Source: Phycisphaeraceae bacterium (GTDB taxonomy: Bacteria; Planctomycetota; Phycisphaerae; Phycisphaerales; Phycisphaeraceae). From it: a DNA stretch of 55,154 bases. Position numbers and translations under genes: made by a program. Below are positions 34,161-42,753 of the stretch, one piece after another; position 1 is the first letter of the stretch, and every line of letters starts with the position of its first letter. The notes below the pieces were generated by a model, which was not told the origin of the DNA, searched no databases, and saw only the letters and a program-made list of their open reading frames with translations. Where the stretch lies: NCBI GenBank assembly GCA_020849625.1, contig JADLFV010000132.1, forward strand, positions 1 to 55,154, in the 5' to 3' direction.

Positions 34161-35578
34161 ACTGGGCCCTGGCCATCCTCTGCCTGCTGGTGACCTGGGG
34201 CATCGGCTGGTGCATCGTGGTCATCGTATCGCCACAGTTGCGCAGCGACCGTCAGGCTGCGGCGGTGGCGGGCGTGTTCAGCCTGGGCCTGGGCATCGCG
34301 GCCACCTCGTGTTGCTACTGGCTCTGGATCAACCTGCTGCGAACCACGGGCCTGCCCTACCTGGCGCTGGAAGCTGCGCTGGCGATCGTGCTGGCGGGCG
34401 GGGGGCATGTCTGCTGGCATCGAGCACAGCGGCCGCCATTGCCCGCCGGGCGCATGCGGGCCCAGTCGTGGCTGATTTTCCTGATCATCGCCGCGGCCAT
34501 GGTGGTGAGCTTCGCCGGTCTGCTGGCTGCGGTGATGCATCATCCGCACGGCGGCTGGGACGCCTGGGACGCGTGGAACCTCAAGGCCAAGTATCTCTAT
34601 TTCGCGGGCCCGGTCTGGACGAACATCTTCCACAGCGGCACCAATCACGACGGCTATCCACTGCTGCTGCCGCTGACGGTGGCCCGGTTGTGGTGTTACA
34701 TGGGCAGCGACAGCGTGGTCGGGCCGCAGGCAGCCGTGGTGATGTTCATGCTGCTGCTGACGCTGACGCCGGTCGCGGCCATGCTCATGCTGCGCGGAGC
34801 GACGGCGGCGATGGTGAGCCTGCTGGTCCTGCTCAGTTGGCAGTTTCTGTTGGTTCACGCCGCCATGCAGTACGCGGACCTGCCGCTGGCGGGCATGATG
34901 GTGGCAGCCCTGCTGGCGACGTGTGCAGCCCTGGAAGTGCGTGAGCACGCGCGGTTGTGGTACGTAGTGGCCGGTGCGCTGACCGCGGCCGCGGCGTGGA
35001 CCAAGAACGAGGGGATCGCCTTCGCCCTGCTGCTGGCGGTGATGGTCTGTGCTGTGATGCTGCTTCGCCGGCGCGGCGGGCGGATGCTGCCGGTGTTGCT
35101 GCTGGGCGCGGCTGTGCCGCTGATCTGCCTGGCGTGGATGAAGCTGCAATATGTCCCGGCCGGCGTCAGCCCGTTCAGCGCCTTGAATCCGCAGAAAGCG
35201 TGGGCCAATGCGTTCGATGCCTATCGTCACGTACACATCCTGCGCACGCTGCGCTTCCTGTTCGTGCATTGCATGGGCGGCGGCTGGATGTGGCTGGCGA
35301 TCGTGGCCTGGATGCTGCTGCGCGGCTTGCGGGTCACGGCCGGCTTCTGGGTGTGGCTGATCGCTCTGCTGGGACAGATGACCATCTACTACCTGTTCTA
35401 CCTGATTACTTCCGAACGCCTGGAGTGGCATCTGCACACTTCAGCCATGCGCTTGTTCACCCAGGTCTGGCCTCTGCTGGCGCTGCTGCCGATGCTGCTG
35501 GTTCGGCCGGCCGGTCAACTCGATTACAATCCACCACCATGTCCCAGCGCCGAAGAAGCCTCGCCTGCGCCCTGCTGA
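34157..35578 (+). CDS. Polytopic GT-C-like membrane glycosyltransferase (pair 1)
   Basis: 473 residues with about 10-12 membrane helices. The first extracytoplasmic loop has GGWDAWDAWNLKAKYLYFAGP, and NHDGYPLLLPLTVARLWCYMG and AAAWTKNEGIAFALLLAVM follow. The arrangement fits GT-C glycosyltransferases that use polyprenyl-phosphate sugars (acidic residues in loop 1). The TTG start overlaps the upstream stop. It is paralogous to 36015-37409. The acceptor is unknown. A GT2 polyprenyl-phosphate sugar synthase at 37438 could supply the donor. Confidence 0.7.
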   Translation: MNWALAILCLLVTWGIGWCIVVIVSPQLRSDRQAAAVAGVFSLGLGIAATSCCYWLWINLLRTTGLPYLALEAALAIVLAGGGHVCWHRAQRPPLPAGRMRAQSWLIFLIIAAAMVVSFAGLLAAVMHHPHGGWDAWDAWNLKAKYLYFAGPVWTNIFHSGTNHDGYPLLLPLTVARLWCYMGSDSVVGPQAAVVMFMLLLTLTPVAAMLMLRGATAAMVSLLVLLSWQFLLVHAAMQYADLPLAGMMVAALLATCAALEVREHARLWYVVAGALTAAAAWTKNEGIAFALLLAVMVCAVMLLRRRGGRMLPVLLLGAAVPLICLAWMKLQYVPAGVSPFSALNPQKAWANAFDAYRHVHILRTLRFLFVHCMGGGWMWLAIVAWMLLRGLRVTAGFWVWLIALLGQMTIYYLFYLITSERLEWHLHTSAMRLFTQVWPLLALLPMLLVRPAGQLDYNPPPCPSAEEASPAPC

Positions 35579-36018
35579 TCGTGATGATCGCGGCCGCGGC
35601 GTTCATGCACGTGGGCATGCAGATCAACCGCTTCGCCCGGCTGCCGCGCCAGGAGCCTGCGGAAACAGGGCGCTGGTCTCGGATGCGCTGGCAACTGCCC
35701 GCCGACCGGGTGTACCGCGTGCTGACGGACCAGGGTTTCGGCGAACCACACTACTACCTGCTGCTGGCGCCGCGTCACGTCGATCAGCAAAGCGATTCGC
35801 CCTGGGTGCTGCTGGATGCCGGCCCTGACGGTCAACTTACGCAACAGAGCCGGGCACTGCGTGCCCGGAGTTCCGGGGGCGGACTCGCAGAGTCCGGCTC
35901 GGTAAAACCCGCGGAGACCGGCTCACCCCCGCCCCCGGAAGATGCCCTGAAAGGCGCCGAGGTGGTACGGGACCTGGGTGATGGTTTCTTCCTGCTGAGG
36001 GAGGCTGGATCGCCATGA
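35539..36018 (+). CDS. Small membrane-anchored protein paired with a GT-C-like protein (pair 2)
   Basis: 159 residues; overlaps the end of the preceding gene by 40 bp. One N-terminal membrane helix (ACALLIVMIAAAAFMHVGM) and an extracytoplasmic domain similar to the pair 1 protein. TACAAT ends 8 bases before the ATG, suggesting a leaderless start. About 30 residues in the C-terminal third (RARSSGGGLAESGSVKPAE to PPPPED) are encoded by a repeat (35847-35940) that splits the domain; the pair 1 protein lacks them. The stop overlaps the next ATG (ATGA). Function unknown. Confidence 0.65.
   Translation: MSQRRRSLACALLIVMIAAAAFMHVGMQINRFARLPRQEPAETGRWSRMRWQLPADRVYRVLTDQGFGEPHYYLLLAPRHVDQQSDSPWVLLDAGPDGQLTQQSRALRARSSGGGLAESGSVKPAETGSPPPPEDALKGAEVVRDLGDGFFLLREAGSP
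35847..35940. repeat. GAGCCGG double-hairpin element plus TTCCGGGGG words, inside a coding region
   Basis: GAGCCGGGCACTGCGTGCCCGG and GGACTCGCAGAGTCC hairpins (35847-35900) with outer GAGCC/GGCTC, then a second GAGACCGGCTC stretch. TTCCGGGGG occurs at 35871 and its complement at 35932, so the words bracket the right half. Confidence 0.8.
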
Positions 36019-37409
36019 TCGTGCTGTCCACGTTGCAGGCGCTGTGCTCGTTCGCCGCGGCGGGGATCGTCGGGCAGGCGGTGCTGTCGAAACTGGACGG
36101 CGGTCGGCGGCCGGGCCTGCTGATGTGGCCCATGACCATGCTGGCGGGCGTGGCGCTTTGCTCGGCGCTGTACTGGCTGTGGATCACGCTGCTGCGGGCG
36201 ACGGGGCTGCCCTACCTGGCCCTGGAGTTGCTCGCAGTCGCCGCGGCGATTTGGATGCTGCGATCCACGCATCGCAACGAGAGTGACCGTCTGCCGCGAT
36301 CATGGTGGCTGCTGCCGGCGTGTGCGATGCTGATACTGCTTTTGATCGCCGCGGCGGTTCAGAATCGCGTCGGCTCGTTCGGCGGGCCGGATGCCTGGCG
36401 CACCTGGAACGTCAAGGCGCGATTTCTGTATCACGCGCAGGACGATTGGACGTTGACCTTCGACAAGGTGGCCGGGCACCGCGATTATCCGCTGTTGCTG
36501 CCGATCACGGTGGCGCGGGCATGGTGCTACATCGGCGACGACGGATCGGTCGGGCCGCGCACGGTCAGCTACATGTTTTTTGCCCTGTGGGCGGCGAGCA
36601 TCTTCACCGGGGCGGTGAACCTGCGCGGCGTGCGGGCGGCGATCGTGGGCCTGATGATGTTCGTGATGATGCCGTGGGTGCTGCGCGATGCGGTGTGCCA
36701 GTACGCGGACATCCCGGTCTCGGCGTACATGATCGGCGGCTTGCTGGCGACAGTAATCGCATGGGAGCAACCCGGTGAACAGAGACGGAGCATGATCCTG
36801 GCCGGATTGCTGGCGGCAGGAGCAGCCTGGACCAAGAACGAAGGGGCAGCCTATTGCGTGATCCTGCTGGTGATCGCATCGGGATTCTGGCTTGCGCGTC
36901 GAACGAGGCGCAGCAGCCTGCCGTGGCTGTGGGCGGGAGCGGCCGGGGTGTTGATCGTGTTGCTGTGGATGAGACTGGGCTACGCGCCGGCCAGCGCCCA
37001 GTTGAAACCGCCGGACTCTGAATCGCGCTGGGCCGCTCTGATCGATCCGCAACGTCAGGGACAGTTGTGGCGGGCCTTCAAGTTCGCGGTGCTGCAGCAC
37101 ATGGGCGGCAGTTTGTGGTTGATCGTGCTGCTATGGCTGCTGCTGCGGGGCATGCGCGTGGGGGCGACGGCGGTGATGTGGCTGGCGGTGCTGCTGTGCC
37201 AGGCAGTGGTGTACGGGCTGGTGTACCTGTTGACGCCCTACGACATCGGTTGGCAATTATCGACTTCGTTCACGCGCGTGGTGGGACAGATATGGCCGCT
37301 GGTTGCGCTGCTGCCGGTGGTGCTGGCGCGAGGGGAGGGTGAGGAGACGGCCGATGAATCGGCCTCCGCCGGGCCAGGCGGTGTGCCGGCGCACGTGGCG
37401 GGGGCTTGA
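36015..37409 (+). CDS. Polytopic GT-C-like membrane glycosyltransferase (pair 2)
   Basis: 464 residues with about 10-12 membrane helices, paralogous to 34157-35578. FGGPDAWRTWNVKARFLYHAQDD, HRDYPLLLPITVARAWCYIGDD and GAAWTKNEGAAYCVILLV align with the first copy. The first acidic residue pattern differs (GPDAWRTW against GWDAWDAW), so donor or acceptor use may differ. The ATG overlaps the small gene's stop. The C-terminal tail is short and cytoplasmic by charge. Donor supply from the GT2 gene at 37438 is plausible. Confidence 0.7.
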   Translation: MIVLSTLQALCSFAAAGIVGQAVLSKLDGGRRPGLLMWPMTMLAGVALCSALYWLWITLLRATGLPYLALELLAVAAAIWMLRSTHRNESDRLPRSWWLLPACAMLILLLIAAAVQNRVGSFGGPDAWRTWNVKARFLYHAQDDWTLTFDKVAGHRDYPLLLPITVARAWCYIGDDGSVGPRTVSYMFFALWAASIFTGAVNLRGVRAAIVGLMMFVMMPWVLRDAVCQYADIPVSAYMIGGLLATVIAWEQPGEQRRSMILAGLLAAGAAWTKNEGAAYCVILLVIASGFWLARRTRRSSLPWLWAGAAGVLIVLLWMRLGYAPASAQLKPPDSESRWAALIDPQRQGQLWRAFKFAVLQHMGGSLWLIVLLWLLLRGMRVGATAVMWLAVLLCQAVVYGLVYLLTPYDIGWQLSTSFTRVVGQIWPLVALLPVVLARGEGEETADESASAGPGGVPAHVAGA

Positions 37410-37440
37410 TCATTCAGGAAATCAAGCAATCAAGCATTCA
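37404..37440. repeat. Short foldback related to the one after the GH130 gene
   Basis: GCTTGAT/ATCAAGC form a 7-bp stem, followed by CAATCAAGCATTCACTCATT. The words match the right arm of the element at 42664-42748. It lies between two convergent genes. Confidence 0.55.
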
Positions 37441-38163
37441 CTCATTCCCGCCTGGCGTGCGGTGGCGGCCGAGGTTGTAGCGGAGGATGCAGCGCAAAGC
37501 CGAAACGCCGTCGTGCCAGGTGATCTTTTTGCCCTCGGCATAGGTGCGGCCGCGATAGGTGATCGGCGTCTCGTACAGGCGAACCTGCAGGCGGGCGATC
37601 TTGGCGGTGATCTCCGGCTCGAAGCCGAAGCGGTTTTCCTCGATCACCAGTTGCTCCAGCACCTGCCGCTTGAAGAGCTTGTAGCAGCACTCCATGTCCG
37701 TCAGGTTCAGGTTGGTGAACATGTTGGACAGCGTGGTGAGGATGCGGTTGCCGACCGAGTGCCAGTAGTAGAGCACGCGATGGGTGCCGCCGAGGAAGCG
37801 TGTGCCGTAAACCACGTCGGCCAGGTCATCCAGCAGCGGCTGCAGCAGTTTGGGATAGTCGTTGGGGTCGTATTCCAGGTCGGCATCCTGCACCATCACG
37901 ATGTCGCCGGTCGCCTCCTTGAATCCGCGGCGAAGGGCAGCCCCTTTACCCCTGTTGGCGGGCTGAAAGCACACCTTCAGGTCGTCAAACTCCGTGGCCA
38001 GTTTTCGCAGCACGTCGATGGTGCCGTCGGTTGAGCCGTCGTCCACGAGGATGATCTGGCGCTCGACACCGTCGGGCAGAGGGGCGTGGCGGACGCGCTC
38101 GATGACCTGCGGCAGCAGTTGTCGCTCGTTGTAGATGGGGATGACAATGCTGAGCATGGGCAT
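37438..38163 (-). CDS. DPM1-like GT2 glycosyltransferase (polyprenyl-phosphate sugar synthase)
   Basis: 241 residues. GT-A fold with LSIVIPIYNE at the start, VDDGSTDGT, GKGAALRRGF and the DxD-like MVQDADLEYDP, then RFLGG and the C-terminal GFEPEITAKIARL...YRGRTYAEGKKI block typical of dolichol/undecaprenol-phosphate sugar synthases. No membrane helix follows, as in soluble DPM1-type enzymes. It probably loads a sugar onto undecaprenyl phosphate for use by the two GT-C-like proteins next to it. Start at 38163 (MPMLS) has TACAAT 10 bases upstream; 38157 is also possible. Confidence 0.9.
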   Translation of the reverse strand: MPMLSIVIPIYNERQLLPQVIERVRHAPLPDGVERQIILVDDGSTDGTIDVLRKLATEFDDLKVCFQPANRGKGAALRRGFKEATGDIVMVQDADLEYDPNDYPKLLQPLLDDLADVVYGTRFLGGTHRVLYYWHSVGNRILTTLSNMFTNLNLTDMECCYKLFKRQVLEQLVIEENRFGFEPEITAKIARLQVRLYETPITYRGRTYAEGKKITWHDGVSALRCILRYNLGRHRTPGGNE

Positions 38164-38206
38164 GAGGATTGGGATTGTAACAGGCTGGGCGGTTAAACTG
38201 GCGATC

Positions 38207-39370
38207 ATGCGGGAGGCGGCGGTTCAGATCGTGCGGACGTTGCGTCGGGCCGGTCACGAGTCATACCTGGCCGGTGGCTGCGTGCGCGATCGCTTGCTGG
38301 GGCTGGAGCCGAAGGATCACGACGTGGCCACCAGCGCGCCCCCGGAAGTGGTCAGGAAATTATTTCGCAACAGCCGGTACGTGGGCGAATCGTTCGGCGT
38401 GGTGCTGGTGCGGGTGCGCCAGGACGCGGTGGAGGTGGCCACGTTCCGCAGTGAATGGGGCTATCACGACGGCCGTCGGCCGGACCACGTGATCTTCACC
38501 GATGCCGAGCACGACGCCCAGCGCCGCGACTTCACCATCAACGGTCTGTTCGAAGACCCGCTGGAAGATCGCGTGATCGATTACGTGGGCGGGCAGGCGG
38601 ACCTGAAGGCGGGCGTGATCCGCGCCATCGGCGATCCGCAGCAGCGCTTCGCTGAGGATTACCTGCGCATGCTGCGTGCGGTGCGCTTCGCAGCACGGTT
38701 TCACTTCACGCTCGAACCAGCCACCGCTTCCGCCATCCGAACCAATGCGCCGAAGTTGGAACAGATCAGCCGCGAACGCATCGGCATGGAGATGCGGCTG
38801 ATGCTCTCAGCAGCCGTGGTGAAGCTGCTGAGCCAGTTGCACCTGGACGGCCCGACGCTGAACGAGGACTGCCGCGCGCAGCCGACGCTCTTGATCGACA
38901 AACTCGACGCCGATGCGGACTATCCGACGAAGCTGGCTGCCTGGAGCCTGGACCGCGGGTCCGATCTGTTGCGCTGGCGGCGGGCGCTGAACCTGAGCAA
39001 CGATGAATACGAAGCAGCGCGCGACAGCCTGAGCGTGCTGGAGACCTCACGACAATGGCCGAACATGAACATCGCTCAGCGAAAACGGCTGCTGGCTGCG
39101 GAATGCTGGTCGCGGGCGAGCCTGTTGCTGCAAGCGCTGGATGCGGGTTTGAGTCAGCAACTGCGCAAGGAGGCTGAGCCGTTGCTCGCCCAGGGCGTCG
39201 CCCCGCTGCCGCTGTTGACCGGCGATGATCTGGTGGCGATGGGCATGCGTCCCGGCCCGGGCGTGGGGAAGCTGCTGCACGAGGCCTACGATGAGCAGCT
39301 CAGCGGCCGTCTGACAGACCAGGCCCAGGCCCGGCAATGGGCGCGGCAGCGGATGGATGAGCCGGACTGA
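38207..39370 (+). CDS. CCA tRNA nucleotidyltransferase / poly(A) polymerase family
   Basis: 387 residues from the ATG at 38207. The nucleotidyltransferase signature is YLAGGCVRDRLLGLEPKDHDVATSA, with the two catalytic Asp in DHD. RRDFTINGLFEDP and EDYLRMLRAVRFAARFHF follow in family order. There is no HD domain. The tRNA in this window lacks encoded CCA, which fits a CCA-adding role, but poly(A) polymerase cannot be excluded. TAAACT ends 7 bases before the ATG, suggesting a leaderless message. Divergent from the GT2 gene by 43 bp. Confidence 0.88.
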   Translation: MREAAVQIVRTLRRAGHESYLAGGCVRDRLLGLEPKDHDVATSAPPEVVRKLFRNSRYVGESFGVVLVRVRQDAVEVATFRSEWGYHDGRRPDHVIFTDAEHDAQRRDFTINGLFEDPLEDRVIDYVGGQADLKAGVIRAIGDPQQRFAEDYLRMLRAVRFAARFHFTLEPATASAIRTNAPKLEQISRERIGMEMRLMLSAAVVKLLSQLHLDGPTLNEDCRAQPTLLIDKLDADADYPTKLAAWSLDRGSDLLRWRRALNLSNDEYEAARDSLSVLETSRQWPNMNIAQRKRLLAAECWSRASLLLQALDAGLSQQLRKEAEPLLAQGVAPLPLLTGDDLVAMGMRPGPGVGKLLHEAYDEQLSGRLTDQAQARQWARQRMDEPD

Positions 39371-39390
39371 TCATCCACTTTATTATGATC

Positions 39391-39454
39391 AAAGCCCACC
39401 TTCTCCTGAAGGTGGGTCCACAAGGACACCCAGCCACAGGAGTGGCTGGGCTTT
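39391..39454. repeat. Foldback element upstream of the DedA gene
   Basis: Outer AAAGCCCA/TGGGCTTT enclose hairpins CCCACCTTCTCCTGAAGGTGGG and CCCAGCCACAGGAGTGGCTGGG (each shown here in part by arms CCCACCTT/AAGGTGGG and CCCAGCCAC/GTGGCTGGG). The dedA -10 box TACAAT (39458-39463) begins three bases after it. Confidence 0.8.
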
Positions 39455-39473
39455 AGCTACAATTCCTGCCCAC

Positions 39474-40082
39474 ATGGACCAATGGCTATCGCAACTGGCT
39501 TACAACACGCCCTACTTTGTGGTCATTGGCGTGATCCTGCTCAGTGGTCTGGGTTTGCCTCTGCCGGAGGATATTCCCCTGCTGCTGGCGGGTTACCTGG
39601 CGGGGCAGGGTTACGTCAACGGCTGGATCATGTTTCCCGCCTGCCTGCTGGCGATTCTGGGGGCGGACCTGACGTTGTACATTCTGGGCAGGCGTTACGG
39701 TCATCACGTTCCGAAGCTGCCGCTGATTCGCCGCTATCTGACCGCCCAGCGCCTGGCCAAGGCTGAGTACGAGCTGCTGCGCTACGGGGGCAAGTTCATT
39801 TTCGTGGCCAGGTTCATGCCCGGACTGCGGGCCCCGGCGATGTTCGCGGCCGGGGTGTTCAAGGTGCCGGCCTGGAAGTTTCTCAGCTATGACGGCGCGG
39901 CCGCCCTGGTCAGCGTGCCGCTGATCCTGGGCCTGGGATACGTTTTCTGCAACCAGATCGAGTTGGCCAAGGAATGGATCAAGAACGGGCAACTGACCGC
40001 GGCGATCGCGGCCGTGCTGCTGGTGAGCGTTCTGATCGCGATGCGTTACTGGTATCGGCGAAAGCGGCCGGCCAAATCGTGA
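39474..40082 (+). CDS. DedA family membrane protein
   Basis: 202 residues. The family signature appears as SGLGLPLPEDIPLLLAGYLAG (about 25-45), followed by GRRYGHHVPK and FVARFMPGLRAPAMFAAGVF, the latter with the conserved Arg. Four to five hydrophobic segments. DedA proteins act as undecaprenyl-phosphate or phospholipid flippases in characterised cases, which would fit the glycan genes nearby, but this member's role is inferred. TACAAT lies 10 bases before the ATG. Confidence 0.9.
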   Translation: MDQWLSQLAYNTPYFVVIGVILLSGLGLPLPEDIPLLLAGYLAGQGYVNGWIMFPACLLAILGADLTLYILGRRYGHHVPKLPLIRRYLTAQRLAKAEYELLRYGGKFIFVARFMPGLRAPAMFAAGVFKVPAWKFLSYDGAAALVSVPLILGLGYVFCNQIELAKEWIKNGQLTAAIAAVLLVSVLIAMRYWYRRKRPAKS

Positions 40083-40122
40083 GGCTCTTGCGTCGGGCTG
40101 CAAATGCGCCTAACCTTGCACT

Positions 40123-40908
40123 ATGGTGATGGGAAAGCTGTTAGGATCCGTGGAACTGCGAACGGCTTACGAGGACGTCAAGAGTCGCATTGAATCGGCC
40201 GCGGCGCGGCGCGGACGACGCGCTTCGGATGTCGTCTGCGTGGCGGTGACCAAGACGGCCACGCCCGACCAGATTCGCCAGCTCATCGAGATGGGCCACC
40301 AGGACCTGGGCGAGAATCGCGTGCAGCAGTTGACCCAGCGGGTGGCGGTGATCGACGAGTTTCTCGCTCGTCGCAGGCAACTGGCCGGGGCTGTGCCGCG
40401 CGGGACCGGCGACGTGCCCGACAAGGTCCGCTGGCACATGATCGGCCACCTGCAACGCAACAAGGTCCGCCAGGTCGCGCCCCTGGTGCAGTTGATCCAC
40501 AGCGTGGACAGCCTGCGCCTGGCTGAGGAACTGGACGCCCTGGGCGGCAAGATGGACCGCACGTTCGACATCCTGCTTCAGATCAACTGCTCGGGCGAGG
40601 CGGGCAAGTTCGGCGTCGCTTCCCCGGCCACGATCCCGCTGGCTGAGCAGATCGACTCGATGATGAATCTGCGCTTGCGCGGGCTGATGACCATGGCCCC
40701 CTACAGCCAGAATCCGGAAGACTCGCGTCCGACCTTCGCCCGTGCGGCGGAGATCTTCAAGGATCTGCTCAGCGACAAGATCGGCGGGCCCCACTGCAAC
40801 ATCCTGTCCATGGGCATGAGCGGCGACTTCGAGGTGGCGGTGGAGGAAGGCGCCAACCTGCTGCGTGTCGGCCGGGCCATCTTCGGCGACGTGCCATCCG
40901 ATGAATAA
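40123..40908 (+). CDS. YggS/PROSC-type pyridoxal-phosphate homeostasis protein
   Basis: 261 residues, slightly longer than usual because of an insert near residue 85-100 (RRRQLAGAVPRGTGDVPDK). The PLP Lys is in VAVTKTATPDQI. LGENRVQQL, WHMIGHLQRNKVR, INCSGEAGKFGV and SMGMSGDFEVAVEEGANLLRVGRAIFG are signatures. It buffers free PLP; a PLP-forming enzyme, pdxH, is also in this window. TAACCT is 6 bases before the ATG, a weak leaderless promoter candidate. Confidence 0.94.
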   Translation: MVMGKLLGSVELRTAYEDVKSRIESAAARRGRRASDVVCVAVTKTATPDQIRQLIEMGHQDLGENRVQQLTQRVAVIDEFLARRRQLAGAVPRGTGDVPDKVRWHMIGHLQRNKVRQVAPLVQLIHSVDSLRLAEELDALGGKMDRTFDILLQINCSGEAGKFGVASPATIPLAEQIDSMMNLRLRGLMTMAPYSQNPEDSRPTFARAAEIFKDLLSDKIGGPHCNILSMGMSGDFEVAVEEGANLLRVGRAIFGDVPSDE

Positions 40909-40934
40909 ACGACTGTTGGGCTGAATCCCGGTTT

Positions 40935-40997
40935 GGCCGCTGGCGGCTTCGCGCAACCGTCCGCTTGTCGTGGGGTTTCGCGAAGCCGCCAGCGGCT
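40935..40997. repeat. Foldback element upstream of the GH130 gene
   Basis: GGCCGCTGGCGGCTTCGCG (40935-40953) pairs with 40979-40997 at 18 of 19 positions; loop 25 nt. It lies in the 226-bp gap before the GH130 gene, which otherwise shows no recognisable feature. Confidence 0.85.
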
Positions 40998-41134
40998 GGA
41001 CATGCGGATAACTTCCTTTCGGACCGGGAAAAGACCACGCCATCGCGCTAAAAATGCTGGAGAGCCGCCCGAGGCAACCGATACAGGTGCTATTCGTTGG
41101 CTCCTGGTGATGTCCGTCTGTGGATTGAAGTGAC

Positions 41135-42658
41135 ATGGCCAAAGTTCAGGTCATTCGAAGGCCCGAGAGATTCCTGTCCGATGATGCGCGGGTGATCGCC
41201 CGCTTTTTCAACGTCGGTGACGATCGCCGGGCCCGGGCAGTGATCGCCCGCGTGCTGGCCCTGGATGAGCCCAAGGTCCACGAGCTTTATCAGCGGGTCA
41301 TGGAGGAGTTCGCCCACCGTCATCGCCGCCTCGAAGGGCCCCTGGAGCGGCACTTCGGTTACATCCGGCACCTGGTCGAAAACCCCGATGATCTGACCCA
41401 CGAGCGGCGGATGCTGATCGGCTCCTACTTCACCATGGAGTACGCCATCGAGTCGGCCGCCCTGTTCAATCCTTCGATCGTGCCCCATCCCGATCAGGCC
41501 GGCGTCGGCCACGGCAGCCTGCGCTTCATCATGTCGCTGCGGGCCACCGGCGAGGGACACGTTTCCTCCATCGTCTTCCGCACCGGCATCATCTCGGCCG
41601 ACGGCTCGATCGACTTTGATCCGCCCTCCCGCTTCTGCGCCAAGCTGCTGGTGCGGCCCGATCGCAATTACGACAAGAAGCTGTTCTTCCTCAAGCTGAT
41701 CGAGATGGCTGCCTACAACGATGCCGCCCGCGTCATCCTCGAGAAGCTGCCCGAGTCCTTTTCCATCGGCCACCTGATGCAGGCGGTCAACGACATCCGC
41801 CAGTGGGAGAAGAAACCCGCCAGCTTCAACGACACGGCTGAAAGCATGCTCTGGCTGGCCCGCAGCAACTACCAGTTGCACCTGCCGCCGGACACCGATC
41901 CTTCCGAGATCGTCATCTTCCCCGTCAGTGACAACGAATCGCGCGGCATCGAGGACGCACGACTCACCCGCTTCACCGAAGACGACGGACAGGTCAGCTA
42001 CATCGGCACCTACACCGCCTACAACGGCTTCCGCATTCTGCCTCAGATCTTCGAGACGCGAAACTTCCTCGACTTCGAGGTCCATACCCTCAACGGCAAG
42101 TACGTCCAGAACAAAGGCATGGCCCTGTTCCCCCGACGTATCGACGGCATGTACCACATGCTCTCGCGCATCGACGGGGAAAACCTCTACCTGATGCGCT
42201 CCGACAACATCCACTTCTGGAACGACTGCGACAAGCTGCAGGGACCAGCCTATCCCTGGGAGTTCGTCCAGATCGGCAACTGCGGTCCGCCCATCGAAAC
42301 ACCCGTCGGCTGGCTCGTGCTGACCCACGGCGTGGGGCCCATGCGCCAATACTGCATCGGCTGCTCGCTGCTGGATCTCGCAGACCCCGGCAGGGTCATC
42401 GGCCATCTGCCTGAGCCGTTGATCGTGCCGCTGGAATCGGAACGTGACGGCTACGTGCCAAACGTCGTCTATTCCTGCGGGGCCATGATCCACGGCGACC
42501 AGTTGGTCATCCCCTATGCCATGAGCGACTCAGCCACCAGCGTCGCCTCCGTCAAGGTCAGCGAACTGCTGAACGAACTGACCACGCAGTCACCCAGTTG
42601 CCCCCTGCCGGTTGTCAACAACCGGCGAAAACAGCGACCACGGCAGAAGTCAGCTTGA
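41135..42658 (+). CDS. Glycoside hydrolase family 130-type phosphorylase
   Basis: 507 residues. An N-terminal helical extension of about 180 residues precedes a five-bladed beta-propeller. The catalytic Asp lies in SRGIEDARLTRF, and YTAYNG, KGMALFPRRIDGMYHMLSRID and PPIETPVGWLVLTHGVG follow in family order. Family members reversibly phosphorolyse beta-1,2- or beta-1,4-mannosides, giving mannose 1-phosphate. There is no signal peptide, so it acts in the cytoplasm. The extension matches the longer GH130 subgroup; exact substrate is not readable. The tail (NNRRKQRPRQKSA) is basic and low complexity. Confidence 0.88.
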   Translation: MAKVQVIRRPERFLSDDARVIARFFNVGDDRRARAVIARVLALDEPKVHELYQRVMEEFAHRHRRLEGPLERHFGYIRHLVENPDDLTHERRMLIGSYFTMEYAIESAALFNPSIVPHPDQAGVGHGSLRFIMSLRATGEGHVSSIVFRTGIISADGSIDFDPPSRFCAKLLVRPDRNYDKKLFFLKLIEMAAYNDAARVILEKLPESFSIGHLMQAVNDIRQWEKKPASFNDTAESMLWLARSNYQLHLPPDTDPSEIVIFPVSDNESRGIEDARLTRFTEDDGQVSYIGTYTAYNGFRILPQIFETRNFLDFEVHTLNGKYVQNKGMALFPRRIDGMYHMLSRIDGENLYLMRSDNIHFWNDCDKLQGPAYPWEFVQIGNCGPPIETPVGWLVLTHGVGPMRQYCIGCSLLDLADPGRVIGHLPEPLIVPLESERDGYVPNVVYSCGAMIHGDQLVIPYAMSDSATSVASVKVSELLNELTTQSPSCPLPVVNNRRKQRPRQKSA

Positions 42659-42663
42659 GTGGG

Positions 42664-42748
42664 CGATTGCTTGATTGCTTGAATGCCAGGAATTCCCGAG
42701 TGGATTCCCCCATTCACTCATTCAAGAAATCAAGCAATCAAGCAATCA
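42664..42748. repeat. Foldback element between convergent GH130 and priA genes
   Basis: CGATTGCTTGATTGCTTGAA (left, 42664-42683) pairs with TTCAAGAAATCAAGCAATCA (right, ending about 42748). Units are GATTGCTT. It fills the 95-bp convergent gap. Confidence 0.8.
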
Positions 42749-42753
42749 CCTGC

